A stretch of 64,000 nucleotides of DNA from NCBI GenBank assembly GCA_964595485.1, contig CAZQQN010000004.1, forward strand, positions 1 through 64,000, written 5' to 3'. The notes under the pieces were generated by a model. That model saw nothing but the letters and a program-made list of their open reading frames with translations. It was not told the DNA's origin and made no database searches. Positions 1 to 7,252 of the stretch are shown here, in pieces. The translations under genes and the position numbers were made by a program. Origin of the DNA: CAZQQN01 sp964595485 (lineage in GTDB: Bacteria; Bacteroidota; Bacteroidia; CAILMK01; CAYYUA01). Position 1 is the stretch's first letter; every line of letters starts with the position of its first letter.

Positions 1-1314
1 GTTTGTGGCAATAACCTCTGTTGTCTGACCCGATTGATCCTTTATGGCCTTTAAACTGGTTTCAAGCCACAAGTATTCGCCATCTTTTCTTTGAACCCTA
101 AAAGAAAAGGTACTGGGCTCGCCCTTCTTTGCAAATTGTTTACGGTTTTCTTTACAAAAGATTTTATCTTCCGGATGGGTAATTTCCAAAATATCTTTAC
201 CTATTAGCTCTTCGGGATTATACCCCAATAAGGAATGACTAGCAGCTGAAACATACTTGAAAATACCTTCCGGGGTATGTTTAGAAATCATGTCATTCAC
301 ATTATTGGCTAATAAGCGATAAAGTGCTTCATTTTTTTCCAGTTCGTTTAAAGCCTTTTGCTTTTCATTGATGTTCTTTACTTGAATTAGTGCATAATTA
401 CGCTGGCCAATTTTGATTTTTGTAATGCCAACCTCAGCCTCAAACATTACTTCCTTCAGAGTTTTTAATTGGGTTTCATAATTCCATGTATCATTTTTGT
501 TTAAACTCTTTAAAATATCCAACAAACCTTTTCCTAAAAAGGGATAATTCTCCTTATCGCTTGAAATACAGTCCATTAGCCGATTTTTATCCGCGGCTTC
601 AAAAATTTTAACTGCCTGCAGGTTAGTCTCTATTATCTGTCCTTTTTCCGCATCAGCAATAAAAATAGCATCCTGGGCTTCATCAAAGATGTTTCGCATC
701 CAATCTCTTTGTAAAGCAAGCAAATCCTCTTTTTCAAACCTGTTTTCAACCGAAGTATAAATGAGGAATACCGAAAGCAGGAAAAGGGCATTTAATAACC
801 CCTTCAAAGAGGGCGAAATAGAAGCCATTAAACTTGCAAGAATCACACATACAGAAGAAACACTTAAAAATAAAAGCAGGTCTTTCCGTCTCTCCAGCCC
901 TGAAGCCAATGCAAGGAAAACAATTATTAAACCAATAAAATACAGTAAATTAAAATTATTGACATAGGTAAGAAAAAGGGTGTGGAGCAGAATTATAAAA
1001 CCAAAATAGGTGGCAATAATAACTATTTTACTACTATAGCTTCGCCAAATCGAAAAGGAAGCACCTAATAACAATAGGCACCCTGTTATTAAAAACCTAA
1101 TCCAATAAGGGTCGTAAAATTCCGGGTTAATCCATTTGTAAAGCGCACCAAATAGGGGATACAAAATTCCACCAATTAAAGTGGTCAATTGGCGGTAAAA
1201 AATCTCTTTTTCCGAAAGCACTGTGCCAGTTTCCAGGAAGTGGTCTATTAAGGAAAACCAACCCTTTCCTTCGGCGGAAGGACTTTTCGAATTTTTAAAT
1301 TGGGTGTGTTCCAT
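1..1314 (-). CDS. Membrane PAS-domain sensor protein (probable histidine kinase), truncated by window edge
   Basis: An open frame runs from an ATG at 1312-1314 leftwards off the window, giving 438 residues without the C terminus. Residues about 45-185 are strongly hydrophobic and form roughly six membrane segments. They are followed by two PAS-type sensory domains, at about 200-315 (motif FDEAQDAIFIAD) and about 325-438 (LLGYNPEELIG, then THPEDK and RKDGEYLWLETSLKAI). This layout is typical of Bacteroidota hybrid or simple sensor histidine kinases, but the kinase core would lie outside the window, so a diguanylate cyclase or another output cannot be excluded. No stimulus can be deduced. The gene stands alone, 76 bp upstream of the cupin gene's stop codon, and both are on the minus strand. 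Confidence 0.8.
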   Translation of the reverse strand, partial: MEHTQFKNSKSPSAEGKGWFSLIDHFLETGTVLSEKEIFYRQLTTLIGGILYPLFGALYKWINPEFYDPYWIRFLITGCLLLLGASFSIWRSYSSKIVIIATYFGFIILLHTLFLTYVNNFNLLYFIGLIIVFLALASGLERRKDLLLFLSVSSVCVILASLMASISPSLKGLLNALFLLSVFLIYTSVENRFEKEDLLALQRDWMRNIFDEAQDAIFIADAEKGQIIETNLQAVKIFEAADKNRLMDCISSDKENYPFLGKGLLDILKSLNKNDTWNYETQLKTLKEVMFEAEVGITKIKIGQRNYALIQVKNINEKQKALNELEKNEALYRLLANNVNDMISKHTPEGIFKYVSAASHSLLGYNPEELIGKDILEITHPEDKIFCKENRKQFAKKGEPSTFSFRVQRKDGEYLWLETSLKAIKDQSGQTTEVIATN

Positions 1315-1390
1315 ACAATTGTGTTCCCCCAAACACTATCTAACAGTTTTTTGTACCCCCTAAAAAAACCTGCAATACAATTTTCCTTGA

Positions 1391-1786
1391 TTATTGGTTT
1401 AAATCTAAATTTTCAAGGTTGTAAAAAGTATCCTTTTGATGAGCCTCTAATGCATTCATTTCCAAAAAAATGATATCCGACTTGGCCTTAAGTTCATGCC
1501 AAACATAAGGATATATTTCGACATGGGTGTATGACTTAAGAGTGAAATTCTCTTCTTCCCCGGATATCAAATCGTAACAATACAAATTGGCTTCACCTTT
1601 AATCATATAAAGGATTTCGGGGTTTTTGTGCTCAACGCTCCCTTTGTGATAGTGGCAACCATTAAGCGTATCCGCATTCCTGTGAATAATAAGGAAATCA
1701 TCCCTACTCTCTGCCGTGGCTGCGTACGTGACCCCCCTTTCGTTTTCCCCAATCATTGCTATTGAGTTGATGTTTACCCTTTCCAT
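1391..1786 (-). CDS. Small cupin-fold protein
   Basis: This 131-residue protein has a single cupin-like beta-barrel pattern. Histidines at HYHKG and VEHKNPEILYMIKGEA, then a late YPYVWHELKA segment, resemble the two cupin motifs with possible metal ligands. It looks closest to sugar-isomerase or sensor-type cupins, but I do not recognise a specific substrate. There is no signal peptide, so it is probably cytosolic. It is divergent from the DUF1573 gene at 1897. A TATATTTG element on the minus strand at 1840-1847, about 54 bp before the ATG, could be its -7 box, although no convincing -33 partner is visible. Confidence 0.7.
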   Translation of the reverse strand: MERVNINSIAMIGENERGVTYAATAESRDDFLIIHRNADTLNGCHYHKGSVEHKNPEILYMIKGEANLYCYDLISGEEENFTLKSYTHVEIYPYVWHELKAKSDIIFLEMNALEAHQKDTFYNLENLDLNQ

Positions 1787-1896
1787 ACAACTTTTGTTAA
1801 TAAAGCAACTTTTTCTGGCATCTTAACGTTCATTTTTTTCAAATATAATACCTTTTGAATAAAGGAATTTTAATTGGTAAAAAAAGTAAAATAGCT

Positions 1897-2322
1897 ATGA
1901 TCAGAAAAGGCCTCACATACTTTTTGGCTGTAATTTTAACAGGGTTTAGTTTCAGTCTGAATGCCCAGGATTTTGAAGAAAAGGGACAACCCGAGTTAAC
2001 ATTTGATAAGAAAGTACATGATTTCGGAAAAATTCCCCAAGGAACCCCTGCTTCTTATAATTTCGAAATAAAGAACACGGGTGATGGTACTTTGATCATT
2101 AACGAGGTAGATCCGTCATGCGGTTGTACAACTCCGCAAAAGCCTCAAAAACCAATTCAACCCGGTGAAACAGCCCATATAAAAGCAAAATACGATGCAA
2201 AAGACATGGGTGCTTTCAATAAAAAAATCTTCGTGCACTCCAACGAGCCTTTTTCCGATAAAAAGGTTTTGAAGATAAAAGGCACGGTTGTCAAGCAGGC
2301 TAAGCTTGATAACGACTCATGA
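1897..2322 (+). CDS. DUF1573 exported protein
   Basis: This is an exported 141-residue protein of the DUF1573 family, common in Bacteroidota. After an N-terminal signal peptide (MIRKGLTYFLAVILTG, cleavage probably after NAQ) come the family hallmarks: KKVHDFGKIPQG, then FEIKNTGDGTLIINEVDPSC and GCTTP, an immunoglobulin-like (ASPM/SPD-2/Hydin-type) beta sandwich. The role of the family is not firmly known. The upstream TTG at 1855 would give 14 extra lysine-rich residues in front of the signal peptide, so the ATG at 1897 is preferred. The gene is divergent from the cupin gene and is followed by the displaced tRNA 3' end and terminator of the next locus. Confidence 0.85.
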   Translation: MIRKGLTYFLAVILTGFSFSLNAQDFEEKGQPELTFDKKVHDFGKIPQGTPASYNFEIKNTGDGTLIINEVDPSCGCTTPQKPQKPIQPGETAHIKAKYDAKDMGAFNKKIFVHSNEPFSDKKVLKIKGTVVKQAKLDNDS

Positions 2323-2418
2323 GGATAAATTAACAGCGAAAATCACGTATTTTCCTCATTCTACTTTTATAAAAATCGTGCATTTCCACCTACCCGCTTA
2401 TCTTGAAAATAACAAGGC

Positions 2419-2446
2419 AAAAAAAGCCCCTTTTCTTGCGGCTTTT
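2419..2446 (-). terminator. Distal terminator-like hairpin behind the displaced tRNA 3' end
   Basis: Read on the minus strand, AAAAGCC (from 2446) pairs with GGCTTTT (2428-2422) around an 11-nt loop and is followed by further Us. It lies just behind the partial tRNA-Asp copy at 2451-2473. That is the same relative position as the hairpin behind the intact tRNA, although the stem and loop sequences differ. It could be the original terminator of the tRNA gene before an insertion. Confidence 0.6.
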
Positions 2447-2753
2447 ACTGAAGCGGTCCGGACGGGACTCGAATGTTGACGAAGCAGAGCTTGTCAGCAA
2501 CCTCCTGCTCATATTTCAACATAAAATCAATAAGCCTCCTTCGGCTTAAATTTTTAAGCTTGCCTTTTAATTTTATTGCTTTTGATCTATTTGGTTTGGA
2601 AGTATACCAAAGAATGGTCCATGGTCTCCCATCTTTAGTGGCCTTTTCAAATCCATTGTTATGTCGATATAGACGATCCTCAAGATCATCAGTATGACCC
2701 TTATAAAAGCTATTTAAAGATGGGGAATAAAGTATGTAAACTGAGTAAGTCAT
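2445..2753 (-). CDS. Small GIY-YIG nuclease-family protein inserted behind tRNA-Asp
   Basis: This 102-residue URI-type GIY-YIG domain protein has YSVYILYS for the GIY strand, SFYKGHTDDLEDRLYRHN for the YIG strand and catalytic-arginine helix, and then KDGRPWTILWY. YIG is written YKG. At the position where the family normally carries its metal-binding glutamate (usual form A-x-K-R-E-x-x-I-K), the protein reads AIKLKGKLK, so the glutamate appears to be lysine; that alignment was made by eye. A longer frame starts at 2843, but its first 30 codons are simply the tRNA-Asp gene and terminator, so the ATG at 2753 is chosen. This ATG directly follows the U-run of the tRNA terminator. The last codons (RVPSGPLQ) are encoded by the copied tRNA 3' end. 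Confidence 0.8.
   Translation of the reverse strand: MTYSVYILYSPSLNSFYKGHTDDLEDRLYRHNNGFEKATKDGRPWTILWYTSKPNRSKAIKLKGKLKNLSRRRLIDFMLKYEQEVADKLCFVNIRVPSGPLQ
2451..2473. repeat. 23-bp direct repeat: displaced tRNA-Asp 3' end (att-like copy)
   Basis: These 23 bp are identical to 2782-2804, which covers the T-loop half, acceptor 3' strand, discriminator and a few bases downstream of tRNA-Asp. Identity stops abruptly on the T-arm side: the intact gene continues with cccgcgg, this copy with tgttgac. The two copies are 331 bp apart and enclose only the GIY-YIG ORF and one hairpin. A tRNA 3'-end repeat around a gene is the signature of site-specific insertion into a tRNA gene. Confidence 0.85.
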
Positions 2754-2781
2754 AAAAAAGCCCCTGATTTGGGGCTTTTTT
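2754..2781 (-). terminator. Rho-independent terminator of tRNA-Asp
   Basis: This is a perfect hairpin: A6-G-CCCC, a 6-nt loop, GGGG-C-T6. It begins 4 bp after the tRNA discriminator base on the minus strand. The U-run ends immediately before the GIY-YIG start codon (2753-2751), so that ORF can only be expressed from the tRNA promoter by read-through. Confidence 0.85.
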
Positions 2782-2804
2782 AAGCGGTCCGGACGGGACT
2801 CGAA
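2782..2804. repeat. 23-bp direct repeat: tRNA-Asp 3' end, proximal copy
   Basis: This is the proximal member of the 23-bp repeat pair (partner 2451-2473). It contains half of the T loop, the T-stem 3' strand, the acceptor 3' strand and the discriminator of the functional tRNA-Asp gene, plus the next three bases. Confidence 0.85.
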
Positions 2805-2858
2805 CCCGCGGCCTCCTGCGTGACAGGCAGGCATTCTAACCATCTGAACTACCGGACC
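2785..2858 (-). tRNA. tRNA-Asp (GTC)
   Basis: A full cloverleaf of 74 nt can be folded. The acceptor stem is GGTCCGG with CCGGACC, the discriminator is G, the anticodon stem is CCTGC/GCAGG with loop CTGTCAC (anticodon GTC at 2824-2822), and the T arm is GCGGG-TTCGAGT-CCCGT. CCA is not encoded. The gene has its own upstream promoter and downstream hairpin, and its 3' end is duplicated at 2451-2473. Confidence 0.97.
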
Positions 2859-2916
2859 TTTTCGGATTAAGGATCATGATGATAAGGAAATGTTTCCTTT
2901 ATTCCTTAACAAGGTG

Positions 2917-2949
2917 CAAAGGTAATCACCTTTTTACAGATTATCCAAA
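2917..2949 (-). promoter_or_regulatory. Bacteroidota-type promoter of tRNA-Asp
   Basis: On the minus strand, TTTG (2949-2946) is followed after 21 bp by TACCTTTG (2924-2917). This matches the Bacteroidota housekeeping sigma pattern TTTG / TAnnTTTG. It lies 58 bp upstream of the mature tRNA 5' end, leaving room for a 5' leader. Confidence 0.75.
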
Positions 2950-3040
2950 TCCTGCTTTGAATGATTTTTTGCCCCATTAAGAAACGGTTTTTTGCTTTAA
3001 GGAATTAAGGGTTTAAGAAGCACTGATAATTCGATTAGCT

Positions 3041-3775
3041 ATGCCAAATAAACAAGTCAACTTTCAGGACCTTGAAGTGATAGAGTATAACGAAGCCTGG
3101 CAATACCAGGAGCGCCTATTCAATGATATTCATGATTTAAAAGTTGCCAACCGTAAATTAGAAGCGGATTCTCAAAAAGCAACGCCTAATCATTTACTTT
3201 TTTGTGAGCACCCGCATGTGTATACCCTGGGTAAAAGTGGAGATTTCCGTAATCTGCTGATTGACGAGGATACTATGAAGGCCGAGCAAATCCAATTTGT
3301 CAAGACCAACCGGGGTGGTGATATAACTTACCATGGACCAGGCCAGATCGTTGGTTACCCTGTACTGGATTTGGACAATTTTTTTACAGACATTCACAAG
3401 TATATGAGGCTACTTGAAGAAACCATCATCTACACTTTACAGGAATACGGGATCAATGCCGAGCGTAGTGATGAATATACGGGCGTTTGGCTGGATGTCA
3501 GTAATCCGGATAAAAGCCGTAAAATTTGTGCCCAGGGGGTTAAATGTTCCCGTTGGATCACCATGCATGGCTGGGCACTGAATGTGAATACCGATCTTTC
3601 CTACTTTGATTACATCGTCCCATGTGGTATTCAGGATAAGGCGGTCACTTCCATGCAGCAGGAGTTAGGCCATAAGGTAAACCCGGAGGAAGTGAAACCC
3701 TTATTAAAGAAGCATTTTGCCCGGTTATTTGAAGCAGATATTTTAACAGACACCTCCACCTTTCAACATGAATAA
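3041..3775 (+). CDS. lipB: Octanoyl-[acyl-carrier-protein]:protein transferase
   Basis: LipB moves an octanoyl group from acyl carrier protein to lipoyl-domain lysines, the first step of lipoate synthesis. The protein has 244 residues, the usual length. The family signature RGGDITYHGPGQ is at residues 91-102, the catalytic lysine sits in AQGVK (K168) and the catalytic cysteine in VPCGI (C195). It is cytosolic. It probably serves the lipoylated E2 of 2-oxo acid dehydrogenases such as the pyruvate dehydrogenase whose E1 alpha is encoded 1.7 kb downstream. The gene is transcribed away from the tRNA-Asp gene, and no lipA is visible in this window. Confidence 0.96.
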   Translation: MPNKQVNFQDLEVIEYNEAWQYQERLFNDIHDLKVANRKLEADSQKATPNHLLFCEHPHVYTLGKSGDFRNLLIDEDTMKAEQIQFVKTNRGGDITYHGPGQIVGYPVLDLDNFFTDIHKYMRLLEETIIYTLQEYGINAERSDEYTGVWLDVSNPDKSRKICAQGVKCSRWITMHGWALNVNTDLSYFDYIVPCGIQDKAVTSMQQELGHKVNPEEVKPLLKKHFARLFEADILTDTSTFQHE

Positions 3776-3794
3776 TCGTGAACTCACAGCATGG

Positions 3795-3826
3795 TTTGAA
3801 CCCTCTACGAAAATTTGATATCTTTG
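3795..3826 (+). promoter_or_regulatory. Promoter of the exonuclease-sirtuin pair
   Basis: TTTG (3795-3798), a 20-bp spacer and TATCTTTG (3819-3826) match the Bacteroidota -33/-7 consensus. The -7 box lies 49 bp before the ATG at 3876, so the exonuclease and sirtuin genes (15 bp apart) probably form one unit separate from lipB. Confidence 0.75.
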
Positions 3827-3875
3827 GTTTAACTTTTAAGTGAGCAATGCCGCCCAACCTTAACGGATTTCGGAT

Positions 3876-4622
3876 ATGCTGGACCAAGTTCAACTTGACC
3901 GCGTTATGGTACTCGACATAGAGACGGTACCTATTGCCCAGTCCTATGACGAGCTTTCAGAGGAAATGAAAACCCTATGGAGTGAAAAGGCAAAGCGCTT
4001 GCAATTTGGGGAAACTGAAAAGACAGCTGAGGAATTATTCGAAAAAGCAGGCATATTTGCAGAGTTTGGAAAGGTTGTTTGTATATCTTCGGGGATTTTT
4101 ATTAAGGCAGATGTGCCCGGGCGAGAAAACGCTTATCAATTCAGGGTTAAATCGTTTTATGGATCAGATGAACGACAGATACTACTGAACTTTATAGCCT
4201 TACTCAACAACTATTTCGATAGCAAGAAACATTTTCTTTGTGCCCACAACGGTCAAGAATTTGACTTCCCTTACATAGCAAGGCGTATCTTGATCAATGG
4301 GTTTGAGCTGCCGGAAATGCTGGATATAGCAGGTAAAAAACCATGGGAAACCAAGCATTTGATTGACACTATGCAACTCTGGAAATTCGGGGATTATAAG
4401 CATTTTACCTCCCTCCCCTTATTGGCTAAAATCTTCAATATACCCACCCCTAAAGATGATATAAAAGGGTCTGACGTAGCTAAAGTATATTACCAGGAAA
4501 ATGATGTGGACCGAATTGCAGAGTATTGCCAAAAGGACGTTATTGCCACTGGTCGATTACTGATGAAATTTAAAGGAATACCGATTTTAAAAGATGATGA
4601 AGTCATTGAAGTCAATGAATAA
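3876..4622 (+). CDS. Predicted 3'-5' exonuclease, PolB-like/DnaQ fold
   Basis: A 248-residue stand-alone exonuclease domain of the DEDD superfamily, of the type described as PolB-related predicted 3'-5' exonuclease. Three exonuclease motifs are visible: Exo I VLDIETVP (D14, E16), Exo II CAHNGQEFDFPYIARR and Exo III EYCQKDVIATGRLL, the last with the tyrosine and aspartate expected of a DEDDy enzyme. No polymerase or helicase domain is attached. It should act on DNA or RNA in the cytosol, but the substrate cannot be read from the sequence. The sirtuin gene follows after 15 bp and a shared promoter precedes the pair. Confidence 0.87.
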   Translation: MLDQVQLDRVMVLDIETVPIAQSYDELSEEMKTLWSEKAKRLQFGETEKTAEELFEKAGIFAEFGKVVCISSGIFIKADVPGRENAYQFRVKSFYGSDERQILLNFIALLNNYFDSKKHFLCAHNGQEFDFPYIARRILINGFELPEMLDIAGKKPWETKHLIDTMQLWKFGDYKHFTSLPLLAKIFNIPTPKDDIKGSDVAKVYYQENDVDRIAEYCQKDVIATGRLLMKFKGIPILKDDEVIEVNE

Positions 4623-4637
4623 TTAAAGCTTAATAGT

Positions 4638-5330
4638 ATGACAAAAACGGTGGTAGTTTTAACAGGTGCCGGCATGAGTGCAGAAAGCGGCATACCCACA
4701 TTCAGAGACAAGGGCGGTCTCTGGGAAGGATATGACATTGAAGATGTTGCTACGCCAGAAGCTTTTGAAAGAGACCCGGAAACAGTTTTAAAATTTTACA
4801 ATGATCGCAGAAAAGCAGTAAGGGAAGTTTACCCGAATAAGGGTCACGAAGCGCTGGCTGAGTTGGAAAAAACTTACGAGGTTCATATCATCACTCAGAA
4901 TATTGATGACCTTCACGAAAGGGCCGGTTCATCCAATGTGCATCATTTACACGGAGAGATCAAAAAGGCCAGGAGTAGTATTGATGATTCCCTTTTGTAT
5001 GACTTAAGCGATAAAGACATCCAATTAGGGGACAAATGCGAAAAAGGTTCTCAATTACGCCCCCATGTCGTCTGGTTTGGAGAGGCGGTTCCCATGATTG
5101 AGAAAGCCATGCAATTATGTTCAGGAGCCGACATGGCCCTTATTATCGGGACCTCACTGCTAGTATATCCAGCTGCGGGGTTGATTGATTTTGTTCCTGA
5201 CGAAGCCAATAAATACTACATTGATCCAAAAGCCGATGAATCCATGAGTAGGCCTAACCTTGAAATAATAAGCAAAACAGCTACAGAAGGGGTTCCGCCT
5301 TTAATCAATCAATTGTTAGCCAAAGGCTAA
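4638..5330 (+). CDS. cobB: NAD-dependent protein deacylase (sirtuin, CobB type)
   Basis: This is a 230-residue sirtuin that removes acyl groups from lysines with NAD+. NAD-binding motifs GAGMSAESGIPTFRD (10-24) and TQNID (87-91), catalytic histidine HLHGE (H105) and RPHVVWFGE (141-149) are intact. Two features stand out. The zinc-ribbon region between H105 and R141 holds a single cysteine (C134) instead of four, so structural zinc is probably not bound. Residues Y54 and R57 (YNDR) match the Tyr-x-x-Arg pair that gives SIRT5/CobB class III enzymes their preference for succinyl and malonyl groups. The gene probably shares a transcript with the upstream exonuclease gene. Confidence 0.93.
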   Translation: MTKTVVVLTGAGMSAESGIPTFRDKGGLWEGYDIEDVATPEAFERDPETVLKFYNDRRKAVREVYPNKGHEALAELEKTYEVHIITQNIDDLHERAGSSNVHHLHGEIKKARSSIDDSLLYDLSDKDIQLGDKCEKGSQLRPHVVWFGEAVPMIEKAMQLCSGADMALIIGTSLLVYPAAGLIDFVPDEANKYYIDPKADESMSRPNLEIISKTATEGVPPLINQLLAKG

Positions 5331-5488
5331 GCTAACATTTTTTATTAAATGCTATTTTAAGCCAATGGATCACTCATGAAATGGTCAAAAAGAATTAGTC
5401 CACTGCCGCCAACACGATCGATACCGACCATCACTAATTTTTTGTTATTTTAGCGCCTTATTTTGAGAAAGCCTTAGAAAAAAACATT

Positions 5489-6505
5489 ATGGCCCAAAAG
5501 CAAAGTACTAAACAAAAACAAAAATTTGATAAAGACACTTACTTATATTGGTTTAAGACCATGCAATTGATAAGGGATTTTGAGTATAACTCTTACCGGT
5601 TGGTTGGTGAAGGAAAGATCCGAGGCTTCTGTCACGTATACATGGGTCAGGAAGCTGTTGCCACCGGAACGATGACGGCAGTCGATAAAGATGACAAGAT
5701 CATAACAGCTTATCGGGATCATGGTCATGCGCTTGCTGTTGGTATTGATCCCAAAAATGCTATGGCAGAACTATTCGGAAAAATTGACGGCTGTTCTAAA
5801 GGCAAAGGTGGTTCCATGCACCTTTTTTCTAAAGAACATAATTTTTTTGGTGGCCACGGAATAGTTGGCGCTGTTACACCATTAGGCACGGGAATAGGCT
5901 TTGCTGAAAAATATGCCAATACCGGAAATGTCTGCGTTACTTTCATGGGGGATGGCGCCGTTTTACAGGGTTCTTTTCATGAAAGCCTTAACATGGCTAT
6001 GACCTGGAAGCTACCCATTGTATATGTGATTGAAAACAACCATTACGGTATGGGCACTTCAGTTGAAAGGGTAACCAATGTTCCGGAATTGTATCAAAAA
6101 GCTTGTGAATTTGATATGGATGCCAAAAGGGTAGACGGCATGAATGTAGAAACCGTTCACAACGCCATCGATGAAGCTACTAAAAAAGTCAGAGAAACAA
6201 GCGAGCCCGTCCTTTTAGAAATGAATACTTACCGCTATAAAGGCCACTCGATCTCCGACCCTGCTAACTACCGTAGCAGGGAAGAGCTACAGGAATGGCA
6301 GAAACAGGATCCTATAGAGCAGGTTATTGAATCCATACGACACCAGGAAATGATGACTGAAGATGAAATTGACCAAATGAAAAAAAATATCAAACAACAG
6401 GTCCGGGATGCCATCGAGTTTGCTGATAATTCTCCCCTTCCGGATAATTCTGAACTTTACAATGACATCTACGTCCAGCAGGATTATCCCTTTATGGTTG
6501 ATTGA
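5489..6505 (+). CDS. pdhA: Pyruvate dehydrogenase E1 component, alpha subunit
   Basis: PdhA is the thiamine-diphosphate-binding half of the alpha2beta2 E1 that decarboxylates pyruvate for acetyl-CoA synthesis. The 338-residue protein has the TPP motif from GDGAVLQG (GDG at 154-156) to ENN (182-184), the phosphorylation-loop-like segment YKGHSISDPANYRSREE and the family N terminus with FCHVYMGQEAV. The E1 beta and E2 genes are not next to it. The downstream neighbours are a TPR membrane protein and ribH, which are unrelated. A branched-chain 2-oxo acid E1 alpha is the main alternative, but length and motifs fit pyruvate dehydrogenase best. Confidence 0.92.
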   Translation: MAQKQSTKQKQKFDKDTYLYWFKTMQLIRDFEYNSYRLVGEGKIRGFCHVYMGQEAVATGTMTAVDKDDKIITAYRDHGHALAVGIDPKNAMAELFGKIDGCSKGKGGSMHLFSKEHNFFGGHGIVGAVTPLGTGIGFAEKYANTGNVCVTFMGDGAVLQGSFHESLNMAMTWKLPIVYVIENNHYGMGTSVERVTNVPELYQKACEFDMDAKRVDGMNVETVHNAIDEATKKVRETSEPVLLEMNTYRYKGHSISDPANYRSREELQEWQKQDPIEQVIESIRHQEMMTEDEIDQMKKNIKQQVRDAIEFADNSPLPDNSELYNDIYVQQDYPFMVD

Positions 6506-6560
6506 ATGGATTTATCCAAACAAAAAATTAATTTTGCAGCTTTAAATCAATCCCTAATAT

Positions 6561-7244
6561 ATGGCCGAGAGACAAGACTATAATCCAGAAGAACAGGATC
6601 TTAATTCATTTGAGGCTTTTCTATACCGTTATCAACAACCGCTCTCGATAGGTTTGGGTGTCATTGTAGTGATTGTCTTGGGTTATCTTGCCTGGGATCA
6701 ATGGTACCTTTCAAGTAGAAATCAACAGGCTCAGACGGAAATTTACCATGCTCAGAAGCATTTTGAAAATGACTCGCTCGAAATGGCTTTGAATGGCGAT
6801 GGTAAAAATCCAGGTTTTAAAGACATCATCGAAGACTATGGCTGGACTAAAACTGGTAACTTAGCCTATTATTACTCTGGAATTATTTATTTGAAAAAAG
6901 AGCAATATGATAAAGCCATTGACCACCTCGAGTCATTTGACACGGAGAGTAAAATGCTTAAGCCCCTTTCTTTGGGAAGTTTAGGAAATGCTTATTCAGA
7001 AAAAGAGCAATACAGTACTGCAGCGGATTACTACCTACAAGCTGCCAATGCAAAACCTAACAAGTTTACTTCTCCCATTTATTTAATGAAAGCTGGTGTG
7101 GTTTTAGAAGAGAATGGCCAATACCAAAAAGCGCTTGATGCTTACAAAAAAATAAAAAATGAATACCCTGATAGTGATCAGGCTTCTGATATTGAAAAAT
7201 ACATTGCCCGCGCAAGGGCAAAGGTCAACGCCACTAAGTCTTAA
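6561..7244 (+). CDS. TPR protein with one N-terminal membrane helix (YfgM-like)
   Basis: The 227-residue protein has a soluble N-terminal stretch, one membrane helix (about residues 30-49, PLSIGLGVIVVIVLGYLAW) and a periplasmic C-terminal region with TPR repeats (for example YDKAIDHLESF, YSTAADYYLQAA and YQKALDAYKKI). The plan matches YfgM/Tetratricopeptide_21 ancillary proteins, which in Proteobacteria contact SecYEG and periplasmic chaperones; that role here is inference. It lies 55 bp after pdhA and 8 bp before ribH, so the three could be co-transcribed. Confidence 0.8.
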   Translation: MAERQDYNPEEQDLNSFEAFLYRYQQPLSIGLGVIVVIVLGYLAWDQWYLSSRNQQAQTEIYHAQKHFENDSLEMALNGDGKNPGFKDIIEDYGWTKTGNLAYYYSGIIYLKKEQYDKAIDHLESFDTESKMLKPLSLGSLGNAYSEKEQYSTAADYYLQAANAKPNKFTSPIYLMKAGVVLEENGQYQKALDAYKKIKNEYPDSDQASDIEKYIARARAKVNATKS

Positions 7245-7252
7245 CCTGAATT

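Noticed and set aside
2288..2479. Plus-strand ORF of 63 codons across the DUF1573 end and the displaced tRNA 3' end
   Set aside because: It overlaps DUF1573 and the repeat/terminator structures, and its predicted peptide has no family-like features; treated as noise.
2754..2843. N-terminal 30 codons of the long GIY-YIG frame
   Set aside because: They are the sense strand of tRNA-Asp and its terminator read as codons, not part of the protein.
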